64,000 nt of DNA from Hydrogenophaga sp. (GCF_025699295.1 NZ_JAILWB010000012.1:93946-157945); one strand, 5' to 3'; shown: positions 1 through 8,479, numbered from the stretch's first letter. Program-made: numbers and translations. Notes: generated by a model from the sequence alone, not told the origin.

Positions 1-489
1 TGTGGTATTTTGTTTAACCATGAATCGCCCGTTAGAGGCGAAGAATTCGTAACTCGCAAGATCACCAGTAATCTTGCAAGAGTGAAGTGGGGACTGCAAG
101 AGTATGTTGAGCTAGGGAATATGGATGCCTGTCGCGATTGGGGTTTTGCTGGTGACTACGTGCGTGCGATGCACGCGATGTTGCAGCTAAACGATCCTGA
201 CGATTACGTTATCGCTACTGGTGAAACCAATTCCGTTCAACGATTCTTCAACGAGTGTTGTGCGTGGTTCGACCTTGATCCCGAACAGGTTTACAAGGTC
301 AACCCGAAGTATATGCGTCCGAAGGACATTGATGTTCTACTGGGCGATAGTTCTAAAGCTCAAGAGCGGCTGGGGTGGAAACCCGAGTGTGGTTTTGAGC
401 AGTTAGTTGACAAGATGTGTCAGTATGACTACCATCTACAATCCCCTGATCCCTCTGTGTCGCGTAAAGCCGACGAGTATCTCTTTTAG
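1..489 (+). CDS. gmd: GDP-mannose 4,6-dehydratase, C-terminal part (5' end outside window)
   Basis: The frame is open from base 1 to a stop at 489, so only the last ~162 residues of a short-chain dehydratase/reductase-fold sugar-nucleotide enzyme are seen. The text matches the GMD C-terminal half: a stretch starting NHESPVRGEEFVTRKI, then DWGFAGDYVRAM, and a late RPKDIDVLLGD with a following KAQERLGWKP. GMD converts GDP-mannose to GDP-4-keto-6-deoxymannose in the cytosol, the first step to GDP-fucose or GDP-rhamnose. In phages this usually serves glycan decoration or host surface modification. The catalytic Tyr-Lys and NADP-binding region lie outside the window. Identification is firm; the role in this phage is inference. 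Confidence 0.88.
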   Translation, partial: CGILFNHESPVRGEEFVTRKITSNLARVKWGLQEYVELGNMDACRDWGFAGDYVRAMHAMLQLNDPDDYVIATGETNSVQRFFNECCAWFDLDPEQVYKVNPKYMRPKDIDVLLGDSSKAQERLGWKPECGFEQLVDKMCQYDYHLQSPDPSVSRKADEYLF

Positions 490-500
490 GAGTGGACAGG

Positions 501-1154
501 ATGAATGACGATAGAGCCAGCCGTGCGTGGCAGGCGAGTAAGAATAAAGGATCCACGCGGGTACGCCCCACACTAGATCGTGTGCAGCGTATTGAGTTCC
601 TTGAACTGTTAGCACAGATGTCGAGTCGTGCCACGTTCGAGCGTAAGCTTGGACTGACTGGTGCCGACGTTGAATTCTACAAGCGTGAGCTAGACGTAGA
701 AAGCCCAGATGAGGCACGCCGCATGGCACGCCAACTCAAGCTACGTAGCGACGACGAAAAAGAAGCCAACGTTTTGGAGCAGGCAGCTAAGGCCCGCGAG
801 GCCCAAGAGACTGCACAAGCACGTCTAGATGAAATGGAAGCTCGCAAGGCAGCCGAGGCAGCGGAGAGACCTCGTACCAAAGTTGATATCAATGCGGTAC
901 GTAAGGAAGATGCTGAACGTCAACGCCGTCATGTGGAGAGTCAAGCCGGGGTTGAAAAGCCCAAGAAGGAATGGCGACTCCGTATTGAAGATGGTGATGG
1001 TACCGAGGCCGACCAGATTGATCGCTTCCGCCGCAGTATTGTATATCATGGTCTGAGCTTTACAGCTAAGAAGCATGGTGCCACAACCCAACAGATCAGG
1101 TACGAAGCGGCACGTCTCGGCTTGAAGATCAATTGGGATATCGTGAGACGATAG
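501..1154 (+). CDS. Basic, coiled-coil and helix-turn-helix protein of unknown function
   Basis: 217 residues. The ATG at 501 is chosen over an upstream GTG because AGGAG at 488-492 lies 8 nt before it. The middle (about residues 75-130) is Glu/Ala/Arg-rich and probably a long helix. The last 45 residues contain a helix-turn-helix-like segment (GLSFTAKKHGATTQQIRYEA, then ARLGLKI). The stop is followed directly by the ATG of the next gene, which starts with a similar HTH, so the two are probably co-translated and may act on DNA together. I do not recognise the family. Confidence 0.7.
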   Translation: MNDDRASRAWQASKNKGSTRVRPTLDRVQRIEFLELLAQMSSRATFERKLGLTGADVEFYKRELDVESPDEARRMARQLKLRSDDEKEANVLEQAAKAREAQETAQARLDEMEARKAAEAAERPRTKVDINAVRKEDAERQRRHVESQAGVEKPKKEWRLRIEDGDGTEADQIDRFRRSIVYHGLSFTAKKHGATTQQIRYEAARLGLKINWDIVRR

Positions 1155-1877
1155 ATGGAACTCACGAAGGAACGTCTCGAAGAGTTGTATGAAACCATGT
1201 CATTAGCTGAGGTCGCAAGCCACCTTGGCATGGCACGGTCAACTCTCTATTACCATATGCGTAAACTGGGGGTCGAGAGGCGGTCTAAGAGCGAGGCACA
1301 GCAGAAGCATCTGGAGACAGCCGACCATCAACGCAAGGGGAAGACCCACTCTGAGGAGACCAAGGAAAAGATTTCCGAGGGCACTCGTCGCTTTTGGGAT
1401 TCGTCTGATGGCAAGCGGCAGAAAGAACGTCTCGGTTCCCTGCGTCGTGAGGAATGGGATCAACGCACCGCAAAAGAGCGGTCGCGTGTGCTCAGCCGAC
1501 TACAATCGGCAGAACGCCCAGCCCCGGGCGAACTTTCACGTTTTGGTGAAAAGCTCGCCACGTTCCTGGGCGATAGAGAGGACGTAACCACCGGAATCAC
1601 GTTGACACCGGGGCACGTTTCGGATATCATTCTAACATCCCACAGGGTTGTCGTTGAACTCCTACTCCCTGTCTCAGTGTATGGTGACGAACAGAAGCAG
1701 AAGGTTGAGCAGCGGTATGACCGTCTCGTCAACCAACTCAACGACGCGGGTTACCGCGTAGTGATTGTAGAGGATCGTTCGAACGCCATTTCACAGGCAA
1801 GGTGCCAACGGGTGTACGACCAACTCCTCAAGTTTTTCGACAACAAGACCTTACAACGCATGGCCATCGTGTCATAA
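1155..1877 (+). CDS. HTH + NUMOD3-like + Vsr-like nuclease-fold protein (candidate homing-type endonuclease)
   Basis: 240 residues, starting at the base after the previous stop. Residues 1-45 form a helix-turn-helix (MSLAEVASHLGMARSTLYYH). Residues ~55-80 read KGKTHSEETKEKISEGTRRF, a good match to the NUMOD3 DNA-binding repeat of homing endonucleases. Residues ~150-215 have a Vsr/PD-(D/E)XK-like order: an Asp before a strand (HVSDIILT), a hydrophobic strand ending in Glu (RVVVELLLP), then a YDRLVNQLNDAGYRVVIVE segment like the late helix-strand of Vsr-type nucleases. The combination suggests a sequence-specific nuclease. Catalytic residues are not fully assignable by eye, so nuclease activity is inference. 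Confidence 0.6.
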   Translation: MELTKERLEELYETMSLAEVASHLGMARSTLYYHMRKLGVERRSKSEAQQKHLETADHQRKGKTHSEETKEKISEGTRRFWDSSDGKRQKERLGSLRREEWDQRTAKERSRVLSRLQSAERPAPGELSRFGEKLATFLGDREDVTTGITLTPGHVSDIILTSHRVVVELLLPVSVYGDEQKQKVEQRYDRLVNQLNDAGYRVVIVEDRSNAISQARCQRVYDQLLKFFDNKTLQRMAIVS

Positions 1878-1884
1878 TAGAAGC

Positions 1885-2586
1885 ATGACTAGAGAAATCA
1901 AAGACCTGTTCGCAACTGACTGGAACAATGAGCTTCAAGACGGTGACGTAGTTACCCGCAAGGAGGGTGGCGACACTCTTGAGGTTGTCCTCTTGGCTGG
2001 CCTACAGCGTCTAGCTCGCTCAGCCGGAATCATTCGCCAAGAGTGTGTGATTCAAACGCCAGCACCGACGATGGTGCAGGCTGTTTTCACGTCCATGTTC
2101 GAGCTACCGGCTGAGGAAGGCCAGACGCAAGGACAGTACGTGACGTTTGTTGGTACTGCTGATTGCAATGCCAAGAATACGCAGGGCAAGTTTGCGTCTT
2201 ATCCGACTGCTGTAGCCGAGTCGCGTGCGGAAGCACGTTGTCTCCGCAAGGCACTTGGTATCAGCATTCTCTCGTCTGAGGAAGTTGGCTTCCGCGAAGG
2301 TGCTGGTGCTCTCGAAGCATCGCCCAACGCCAAGGCTGCCGGATCTATGATCGCTGCGATTGAAAAGCTGTGTGATAGTCGTGGTGTCGAAATCGTCCAA
2401 GTGCTCGAAGAAGTCCTAGACGAAACTCGTGCCGCCTCCATCTTTGAGCTATCGGAACTCAGTACCGCAGAAGCTCAGCAGGCGATGGGGTGGTTGAATG
2501 ATCAGAAACCTGCTGCCAAGAAGAAAGCTGGCAGCAAACGCTCTGCACGCAAGGCAGAGTTGGAAGCTAAACAAGGAAGTAAGTAA
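1885..2586 (+). CDS. Hypothetical protein, possibly a single-strand annealing/recombination-type protein
   Basis: 233 residues. The central segment YPTAVAESRAEARCLRKALG resembles the TRAxxRAxRxAxG helix seen in several phage ERF/Rad52-like and related DNA-binding proteins, but the rest gives no secure family. The C-terminal ~35 residues are Lys/Ala-rich and basic, consistent with nucleic-acid binding. The stop overlaps the next ATG (TAATG), so it is translationally coupled to the following zinc-binding protein. It lies at the head of the nucleotide-metabolism block. Function unknown; the recombination suggestion is weak. Confidence 0.65.
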   Translation: MTREIKDLFATDWNNELQDGDVVTRKEGGDTLEVVLLAGLQRLARSAGIIRQECVIQTPAPTMVQAVFTSMFELPAEEGQTQGQYVTFVGTADCNAKNTQGKFASYPTAVAESRAEARCLRKALGISILSSEEVGFREGAGALEASPNAKAAGSMIAAIEKLCDSRGVEIVQVLEEVLDETRAASIFELSELSTAEAQQAMGWLNDQKPAAKKKAGSKRSARKAELEAKQGSK

Positions 2587-2897
2587 TGGCAAAAGTAACT
2601 GTAAGAAGCGGTAACGTTTCCGTCGAAGCCGAGAGTCAGAAGGAACTATTCGAGACCCTCGCGTCCTACCAAGAAGTGTTCGCGGTTGCCGAGTGTGGTG
2701 GCTGCAAGAAGACGAACCTGCGATTCACCGTACGTCGTCAAGCTGACACCAAAGGTAAAGAGCACACGTATTTCGAGCTTCGCTGTCAAGACTGCTATGC
2801 CAAGCTGCCCTATGGTCAGCATGACAATGGCCAAACGCTATTCCCGAAGAAGTGGACTCGCTGGGACAAGGCGAACAACCAAGAGGTAGAACTGTAA
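2586..2897 (+). CDS. Small zinc-ribbon-like protein
   Basis: 103 residues with two Cys pairs, CGGC near residue 38 and CQDC near residue 71, spaced as in a four-cysteine zinc ribbon. Start and stop both overlap neighbours by one base (TAATG junctions), which is typical of coupled phage operons. No catalytic motif is visible. A role in DNA or protein binding is possible but unsupported beyond the Cys pattern. Confidence 0.7.
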   Translation: MAKVTVRSGNVSVEAESQKELFETLASYQEVFAVAECGGCKKTNLRFTVRRQADTKGKEHTYFELRCQDCYAKLPYGQHDNGQTLFPKKWTRWDKANNQEVEL

Positions 2898-3232
2898 TGG
2901 TGGACTTCGTAGAATACCAGACTCGTACCGCCGACACGGCCATCTATCCCGGCCAGGGGCAGATCATGGGGCTCGCATATGTGGGCCTTGGCCTAGGCGA
3001 GTCTGGTGAAGTACAGGGCAAGATCAAGAAGGTCTTGCGGGATGATGGTGGTGTTATCTCTGACGAGAAGCGAGCCGCTATTGCCAAAGAGCTTGGCGAC
3101 ATGCTATGGTATGTCAGTCAGACGGCGACCGAACTAGGTCTCAGTCTTGAGCAAGTGGCGGCGGACAACCTAGCCAAGCTGGCTAGTCGTCAGGAACGTG
3201 GTGTCATTGGTGGTGACGGCGACGAACGATGA
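2897..3232 (+). CDS. MazG-like nucleotide pyrophosphohydrolase
   Basis: 111 residues from the ATG at 2897, which overlaps the previous stop. The open frame extends further upstream, but that is inside the preceding gene. It has the all-alp MazG/dUTPase-like helical pattern: an early GLAYVGLGLGESGEVQGKIKK carrying the metal-binding Glu pair, then AKELGDMLWYVSQTATELG with the ExxD motif (E-L-G-D). Such enzymes hydrolyse NTP or dNTP to NMP and pyrophosphate in the cytosol. It sits directly upstream of ribonucleotide reductase and ThyX, fitting dNTP pool control. Substrate cannot be told from sequence. Confidence 0.85.
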   Translation: MVDFVEYQTRTADTAIYPGQGQIMGLAYVGLGLGESGEVQGKIKKVLRDDGGVISDEKRAAIAKELGDMLWYVSQTATELGLSLEQVAADNLAKLASRQERGVIGGDGDER

Positions 3233-3519
3233 GAAGACTGAATGGCAAACCCAAAGATAGACGTACGCATCAGTGCCCTCAGTGTGGCAAGTCGCGTATG
3301 ACACGAGATCTAGACCACGAGGTCACGCTAGAAAAGCAAGAATACAAGGCTAAGGATGGCAGCACCGTAGAATTGTTCATCGACATCTGTGAGTTCTGCA
3401 AGACACGTAACTACCGTAAGCATTTCGAGCCTACCAAGTCTGACGTGCGACGAGTTCTCAAGACAATGCAAGAAGACGCCGAGCTAGGCGAAGAAGAATC
3501 CTTGGAAGACTTGCTGTAA
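3229..3519 (+). CDS. Small CxxC zinc-binding protein
   Basis: 96 residues. It carries CPQC near residue 16 and CEFC near residue 53, probably one zinc site. Charged, with an acidic C-terminus (GEEESLEDLL). Starts with an ATGA overlap and ends with a TAATG overlap, so it is tightly coupled between the MazG-like gene and the FAD oxidoreductase. Function unknown. Confidence 0.7.
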   Translation: MRRLNGKPKDRRTHQCPQCGKSRMTRDLDHEVTLEKQEYKAKDGSTVELFIDICEFCKTRNYRKHFEPTKSDVRRVLKTMQEDAELGEEESLEDLL

Positions 3520-4736
3520 TGGCAAACCATAACAACTACTGGTTTGGGACGTGCCCGACCCGATCTCGTGTCGCGTCGGGCCTTGTTCGCAATGCGGACG
3601 TGCTGATTATCGGCGGTGGAGTGGCGGGCATGAGTCTGCTATACAACCTCGTCAATGCGGGCATCACTAACACCTATTTGGTCGAAGAGAATACCGTCGC
3701 CTCCCACGCATCCGGGCGTAGTAGCGGTCAGCTTATGCTTCGTGGTTCCAAGCTATTCCACGAGCTAGGGGACGACGTAGGTGCTGAGTACCTAGCGTTC
3801 ATTGGTGAGAACAACAGACGGTTCATCAAAGGTCTACGTGCCGCTGGTTTCGATACGGACCTTCGTGACACTGGCGGTCTCCGTCTGGCGGCCACAGAGG
3901 ACGAACTAGAAAAGCTAAACCTTGAGTCCAAGTTCATACTAGAACACCGTAAGCTCAATTGCCCCATCATGAGCAAGGCCGAAATTCAGGGGATTCTTCC
4001 CCAGACAGGTTTCGCTGGTGGAATGTTCGTGCCGACCGAGGCGACCTTCAACCCTTACAAGGTCGTCAATGGACTTAGAGAACTCGTGGAGAAGAAAGGT
4101 CCCCGCGTTCTAACCGACTGTCAAGTCACTGGCGTCAAGCAGGAAGACAAGAGCTTGGCTGTTTCAATTCGACATAAGGGAGTCATCAGGGCGAAGCGAG
4201 TAGTGTATTGTTTGAATGCGTACACTCCAGAGCTACTGCCCGAACTAGCGGAGGTCATGACACCATACCGGGGGCAGATGATTGCTACAGAGTACCTTGA
4301 AGATTCTGTTGCCCAACTGCTGCCTCAAATGAGCATGACCTGTAACGACTGTCACGAATATTTCCGTTTGCACAATGGCCGCCTTCTTGTGGGCGGTATG
4401 CGGCACGCGGTTCGTGGACAGCAAATGGGACTCATCAATGATGGCGAGATCAGTCCGGGTGTTTTCGACAAGCTACGTAGCTTTGTTGCTGGAGCGTTAC
4501 CTTTTGTTCAAAACGTAAAGTTCAGCCACACATGGTCAGGCATCATGTGTGCCACGCCCGATAGTCTACCTTTGATTGGTAACGTCCCTGGCCGCGAGAA
4601 CGAGTACATCCTCGGCGGCTTCAATGGATATGGCTTTGGTCATGCCCTACACGGCAGCATGATCATCAAAGACCTCATCAAGACGGGAACCTCGACTCAT
4701 CCAGGCGTCCAACTGTTCGATCCTGGGAGATTCTAA
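3519..4736 (+). CDS. FAD-dependent oxidoreductase (D-amino-acid oxidase/GlpO-like fold)
   Basis: 405 residues. The dinucleotide-binding motif is near residues 27-45 (ADVLIIGGGVAGMSLLYNL) with the acidic strand end LVEEN; then SHASGRSSGQL follows as in the DAO family. The C-terminal FAD contact is GIMCATPDSLPLIGNVP followed by GGFNGYGFGHA. These enzymes oxidise amines or hydroxyl groups using FAD. The gene ends one base before the RNR start and overlaps the upstream gene, so it belongs to the nucleotide operon, but the substrate is unknown. An oxidase inside an RNR-ThyX phage cluster is unusual; a flavin or redox support role is speculation. Confidence 0.85.
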   Translation: MANHNNYWFGTCPTRSRVASGLVRNADVLIIGGGVAGMSLLYNLVNAGITNTYLVEENTVASHASGRSSGQLMLRGSKLFHELGDDVGAEYLAFIGENNRRFIKGLRAAGFDTDLRDTGGLRLAATEDELEKLNLESKFILEHRKLNCPIMSKAEIQGILPQTGFAGGMFVPTEATFNPYKVVNGLRELVEKKGPRVLTDCQVTGVKQEDKSLAVSIRHKGVIRAKRVVYCLNAYTPELLPELAEVMTPYRGQMIATEYLEDSVAQLLPQMSMTCNDCHEYFRLHNGRLLVGGMRHAVRGQQMGLINDGEISPGVFDKLRSFVAGALPFVQNVKFSHTWSGIMCATPDSLPLIGNVPGRENEYILGGFNGYGFGHALHGSMIIKDLIKTGTSTHPGVQLFDPGRF

Positions 4737-4737
4737 A

Positions 4738-6696
4738 TTGACATTCGATATCGCTAAGCTTTGTTTCCAGCTACCCGAGACATTCCTCAAGCCCTACAAA
4801 ACCAAGCAGCCCGATTGGGGTCCCCTAGGATACTTTACGTACAAACGAACGTATGCCCGTCAGATTCCTGACGAGGGCAGAACCGAAGAGTATTGGGAGA
4901 CGTGCCGCCGTGTCGTAGAGGGTACCTTCTCCATCCAGAAGAATCACTGTCTCCGCAATCACCTTCCTTGGAACGAGAGGAAGGCTCAGCGTACCGCAAA
5001 GCGTATGTTTGAGCTAATGTGGGACTTCAAATTCCTACCGCCCGGTCGTGGCATGTGGGCTATGGGTACCGAGTATGTCGCTGAACGCGGCGGGGCCTGC
5101 CTGAACAACTGTGCCTTCGTTACCACGAACGATCTGGGCCAAGATCCCGTCAAGCCCTTCCTATTCATTATGGATATGAGTATGGTTGGTGTGGGCGTCG
5201 GCTTCGACGCCGAGGGTGCTGGTATGGTAGAAGTAGTTGCCCCGCAAGGCAACGTGGAGGTAGTCATTGAGGACAGTCGCGAGGGCTGGGTAGATGCCTT
5301 GCGAGTTCTCATTGAGGCGTACACTCAGGGCGGTCCTCTGCCGTCCTTCGACGTATCTCTCGTACGTAAGGCGGGTCTTCCCATCCGAGGCTTCGGTGGC
5401 ACTTCGAGTGGCCCGGAGCCTCTTGTCGAAATGCTCGCAGACATCAGGGCGATCTTCGAAGAGAAGCTCGGTGATGTTCTGTCGTCGTCCGACATTGTGG
5501 ACATCGGCAACCTGATCGGTCGCTGCGTCGTCGCTGGCAACGTGAGGCGTTCGGCTGAAATTGTATTCGGTGATCCGGATGACAATGAGTTTTCTCTTTT
5601 GAAGCAAGATAAGGAAAAGCTCAAGCACCACCGTTGGGCATCCAACAACAGCATCTTTGCTAGGGTCGGCATGGACTATGCTTGGCACGCAAAGCAGACT
5701 GCCGTGAATGGTGAGCCGGGGTATATGTGGTTGGATAATGCTCGTGCGTTCGGTCGCATGAAGGATCCGGCCAACTTCGATGACCGTCAGGCTGTAGGTG
5801 GCAACCCGTGTTTGGAGCAGACGCTTCATAACTATGAGCTATGCACATTGGTCGAGACGTTTCCGGCCCGCCACGAGAACCTAGACGAGTACCTAGAGAC
5901 GTTGAAGATTGCGTACCTGTACGCGAAAACCGTAACGCTTGTGCCTACCCACTGGTCTGAGACCAATGCGGTCATGGCACGCAATCGTCGTATCGGCCTG
6001 AGCCAGAGTGGTATCATCAAAGCATTCGGCAAGCACGGTCGCCGCGACATGATGGAATGGTGTGACAAAGGCTATGAGTTCATTTCCGGACTTGACATTC
6101 AGTATTCGAATTGGCTCGGAGTTCCAAAGAGTATCAAAAAGACTTCGGTCAAACCTAGCGGAACTATCAGCCTCTTGCCCGGCGAGCCGCCGGGAATCCA
6201 CTACCCGCATTCGGAATTCTATATCCGCCGCATTCGTGTGGGCGTCCATAGTCCCCTTGCTCTTGCCGCCGCAGCGGCAGGCTATCATGTCGAACCAGCG
6301 GTGGGCCAAGAGGAAAGCACTGTCGTCGTATCGTTCCCGGTGAAGGAAGAGTTCTTCCGACGTGGCAAAGACGATGTTTCCATTTGGGAGCAAGTCGCCA
6401 ATGCTGTCGCTTACCAGAAGTTCTGGGCCGACAATCAGGTGTCCGTGACGGTCACGTTCAAGCCCGAAGAACAAGACGACATCAAGCACGTCCTCGAATT
6501 GTACGAGGATTCATTGAAGGGAATCTCTTTCTTGCCCCTGGCCGAACACGGCTATGAGCAGGCTCCCTACGAGGAGATCACTGAGGAACAGTACGACGAA
6601 ATGGTTACGTGCGTCAACGCTCGTGCCCTGGTCGTTGAGGGTGTGCTGGACACGGTATCGCCTAAGTTCTGCGACGGAGATTCCTGCGAGATCTAG
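4738..6696 (+). CDS. Class II (adenosylcobalamin-dependent) ribonucleoside-triphosphate reductase
   Basis: 652 residues, somewhat shorter than the ~740-residue monomeric RTPR of lactobacilli. It makes dNTPs from NTPs using coenzyme B12, needing no oxygen and no second subunit. Seen: PPGRGMWAMGTEYVAERGGA followed by CLNNCAF (redox Cys near 121-125), the substrate loop GFGGTSSGPEPLVEML, NPCLEQ and ELCTLVET (thiyl and partner Cys), KPSGTISLLPGEPPGIH in the barrel, and a C-terminal CDGDSC pair for electron transfer. The start is a TTG two bases after the previous stop; no better start is visible nearby. The dNTPs would feed replication together with ThyX. Confidence 0.93.
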   Translation: MTFDIAKLCFQLPETFLKPYKTKQPDWGPLGYFTYKRTYARQIPDEGRTEEYWETCRRVVEGTFSIQKNHCLRNHLPWNERKAQRTAKRMFELMWDFKFLPPGRGMWAMGTEYVAERGGACLNNCAFVTTNDLGQDPVKPFLFIMDMSMVGVGVGFDAEGAGMVEVVAPQGNVEVVIEDSREGWVDALRVLIEAYTQGGPLPSFDVSLVRKAGLPIRGFGGTSSGPEPLVEMLADIRAIFEEKLGDVLSSSDIVDIGNLIGRCVVAGNVRRSAEIVFGDPDDNEFSLLKQDKEKLKHHRWASNNSIFARVGMDYAWHAKQTAVNGEPGYMWLDNARAFGRMKDPANFDDRQAVGGNPCLEQTLHNYELCTLVETFPARHENLDEYLETLKIAYLYAKTVTLVPTHWSETNAVMARNRRIGLSQSGIIKAFGKHGRRDMMEWCDKGYEFISGLDIQYSNWLGVPKSIKKTSVKPSGTISLLPGEPPGIHYPHSEFYIRRIRVGVHSPLALAAAAAGYHVEPAVGQEESTVVVSFPVKEEFFRRGKDDVSIWEQVANAVAYQKFWADNQVSVTVTFKPEEQDDIKHVLELYEDSLKGISFLPLAEHGYEQAPYEEITEEQYDEMVTCVNARALVVEGVLDTVSPKFCDGDSCEI

Positions 6697-6731
6697 TTAC
6701 CACTCGACGCCTTCTGGCGTATCATGACACT

Positions 6732-7055
6732 ATGAGTAAAATTGAACCGAAAGAGAAGTATATCATCATTCATCCTAAGGATGACGATGGTGTTGAAGTC
6801 AAGACAAGTCTCGTTCTTACCCTCGGTCGCCAGCTTGGCGAGGTCTTGGGGCCTGACGATACGATTGAGGGACGCTTGATCAAAGCCCTTGGTACGCTTG
6901 ACGGCATCGACAATCTGCAACCCAACATGGGACGCTACACGATTGGCATGACCATCGCACGCACCTTTGACGCAGAGGAAGTCCTCACGGAACTCAAGCG
7001 TCGTCTCGAAGAAGATGTTTTGAGCGACATCATTCGTCCCAAGCTGGTTACCTGA
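6732..7055 (+). CDS. Hypothetical protein in nucleotide-metabolism operon
   Basis: 107 residues, mixed charge, with no recognised motif. The C-terminal half is likely helical (EEVLTELKRRLEEDV). It follows a 35-nt gap with a small GC hairpin (cgcc-ttct-ggcg) after the RNR gene. Its TGA overlaps the ATG of the next short gene. Function unknown. Confidence 0.65.
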   Translation: MSKIEPKEKYIIIHPKDDDGVEVKTSLVLTLGRQLGEVLGPDDTIEGRLIKALGTLDGIDNLQPNMGRYTIGMTIARTFDAEEVLTELKRRLEEDVLSDIIRPKLVT

Positions 7056-7195
7056 TGCTTTACTACACACCCGCAGTTACTATCCCCGGCAAGGTGGCTC
7101 ACCGCAAGCTGGAGTGGGCACGAAGTTGTGCTCAATCGATGGGCACCTACGTAATGGACGAGAATTTTGACATCATCGAAGACTACCGTGGTTGA
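7055..7195 (+). CDS. Very small protein (46 aa) upstream of thyX
   Basis: Starts in a TGATG overlap with the preceding gene and runs 46 codons to a TGA at 7193-7195. The product begins MLYYTPAVTIPGKVAHR and is acidic at the end. Its 3' end overlaps the start region of thyX. The coupling pattern supports translation; function unknown. It could instead serve mainly to couple thyX translation. Confidence 0.5.
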   Translation: MLYYTPAVTIPGKVAHRKLEWARSCAQSMGTYVMDENFDIIEDYRG

Positions 7196-7892
7196 ACCCG
7201 GTTTCACCGTGCCCATGCTGGGGCACGGGTACGTACGCTACATCGACCATTTCGGTAGCGACCAGCGTATTGTAGAGACCGCACGTATCTCATACAAGTC
7301 GCCCTCGAAAGGTGAAGATCAGGACAAGAGGCTGCTGCACTACCTCTACCGCAATCGTCATACTTCTCCTTTTGAAGCGTGCAATATTACGTTCAACATC
7401 AAAATGCCCATCTTCTGTATGCGGCAGTTTGTGAGGCATCGCACGTTCCGACTAAACGAATGGAGCGGTCGTTACTCTGAGCTTGCAGAGGAGTTCTACA
7501 CTCCTACGGAGTGGCGTCTACAGGACGACAAGAATAAGCAGGGTAGCATTCTTCCCACCGCGAGGTCTCTGACGTGGAACGAAGAAAATACGGCCATCGC
7601 AGCGGAGTCTTTCCGGCAGTCGTACGCGGCCTATCAAGAGCTTTTGGAGCGTGGCGTGGCCAAAGAAATGGCCCGCATCGTCCTGCCGGTGTCTCTCTTC
7701 ACTGAGATCTACGTAAATGTAGACGTTCACAACCTCATGCACTTCCTCAATCTACGCCAAGACGGACACGCACAGTCCGAGATCCGCGAGATCGCTGACG
7801 GCATGGCTGAGATTGCAGAGCAGCTATTCCCTTGGACGTTTGAAGCTCGCAGTCGCTACAAGGTCCACATTGAGGATACCTGGGAAGACTAG
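7167..7892 (+). CDS. thyX: Flavin-dependent thymidylate synthase
   Basis: 241 residues if the TTG at 7167 is used; GTG at 7188 or ATG at 7215 are alternative starts because family members usually begin close to the GHGYVRYID strand. The signature is RHRTFRLNEWSGRYS (ThyX motif RHRxxxxNExSxRY), preceded by MPIFCMRQFV. The late VDVHNLMHFLNLR and AQSEIREIADGMAE segments match the family. ThyX methylates dUMP to dTMP using FAD and methylene-tetrahydrofolate. With the RNR it gives the phage its own dTTP route independent of host ThyA. Confidence 0.93.
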   Translation: MTSSKTTVVEPGFTVPMLGHGYVRYIDHFGSDQRIVETARISYKSPSKGEDQDKRLLHYLYRNRHTSPFEACNITFNIKMPIFCMRQFVRHRTFRLNEWSGRYSELAEEFYTPTEWRLQDDKNKQGSILPTARSLTWNEENTAIAAESFRQSYAAYQELLERGVAKEMARIVLPVSLFTEIYVNVDVHNLMHFLNLRQDGHAQSEIREIADGMAEIAEQLFPWTFEARSRYKVHIEDTWED

Positions 7893-7918
7893 CTCGTAAA
7901 ACATAACCACCTTTTCTT

Positions 7919-7950
7919 CTAGGAGGCCGCTCGTGAGAGCGGCCTCCTAG
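7919..7950 (+). terminator. Strong hairpin ending the nucleotide-metabolism operon
   Basis: A perfect 14-bp inverted repeat (arms 7919-7932 and 7937-7950, GTGA loop) lies 27 nt after the thyX stop. No clear U-run follows, so termination efficiency is uncertain. Its right edge touches the TAGTGTATT motif proposed as a late promoter. Confidence 0.65.
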
Positions 7951-7959
7951 TGTATTATT
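7948..7959 (+). promoter_or_regulatory. Candidate late-promoter motif tagtgtattatt
   Basis: The same TAGTGTATT(A/C)T word occurs at 7948, 11150 and 38848, each time 29-57 nt before the start of a virion-type gene on the plus strand. None matches a -35/-10 sigma-70 promoter. A dedicated late sigma factor could read it, possibly the phage sigma at 21523-22041. Confidence 0.4.
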
Positions 7960-8004
7960 GGTATGGTCACGTTCTGTTTGTAGTCTCTGAAAGAGGTAAA
8001 AGTT

Positions 8005-8448
8005 ATGACCCAGCAAGTTGCAGCCGTTATTGGCTCTGGTACGCTCGTACAGACACGAGCAATTCTCCCGGCTTCCCAGCGTGGTAATGAACCCCTGGGC
8101 GAAGGCGTCCGCACCGGCATTCAGGTGATGGTCGGTAACCCCGAAGACGCCATTGCGGTTGATGCCTGGGCGGCATCCGGCGTCGTGGTTGGTGTCACGC
8201 CAGTCCAGATTTTCGGGCCGAACATCAACACGCTTCCCCGCACCCGACTAGTGGTTCTCCAGAACCTTGGCGGCCAAGACCTAATCATTGCCCCGACTGA
8301 GGCTGGTGCGACTGTTGCCGATGGCTTCACGCTACCCAACCCTGCGGCGGGTGTCGAGTCACGCATCGAGCTTCCGCTGTTGCACAACAACGAAATTTGG
8401 GCTAGATCTGCGTCTGCTACCACGACCGTCAAACTTGTGATTCTGTAA
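8005..8448 (+). CDS. Putative virion fibre/decoration protein A
   Basis: 147 residues, rich in Gly, Ala, Val, Thr and Asn, with beta-strand periodicity and no signal peptide. AAAGAGG upstream (7990-7996) serves as ribosome site. It shares organisation with the next gene: the LVVLQNLGGQDLIIAP segment here corresponds to ALVVHNAGNVDVFLGD there, followed by a LPLxxxxE/K motif. That suggests paralogous small beta-sandwich domains, probably part of the tail or capsid decoration. First gene of the ten-gene structural block. Exact virion location unknown. Confidence 0.6.
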   Translation: MTQQVAAVIGSGTLVQTRAILPASQRGNEPLGEGVRTGIQVMVGNPEDAIAVDAWAASGVVVGVTPVQIFGPNINTLPRTRLVVLQNLGGQDLIIAPTEAGATVADGFTLPNPAAGVESRIELPLLHNNEIWARSASATTTVKLVIL

Positions 8449-8479
8449 GGGAACTCTCTCCCTATAAGGAGGTTCCCTT

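Noticed and set aside
4200..4215. TAGTGTATT-like word inside the FAD oxidoreductase gene
   Set aside because: Within a coding region, followed by no late-type gene; treated as chance, and used as a caution for the late-promoter proposal.
5161..5829. 222-codon minus-strand frame inside the RNR gene
   Set aside because: Antisense to conserved RNR motifs; no ribosome site or family resemblance.
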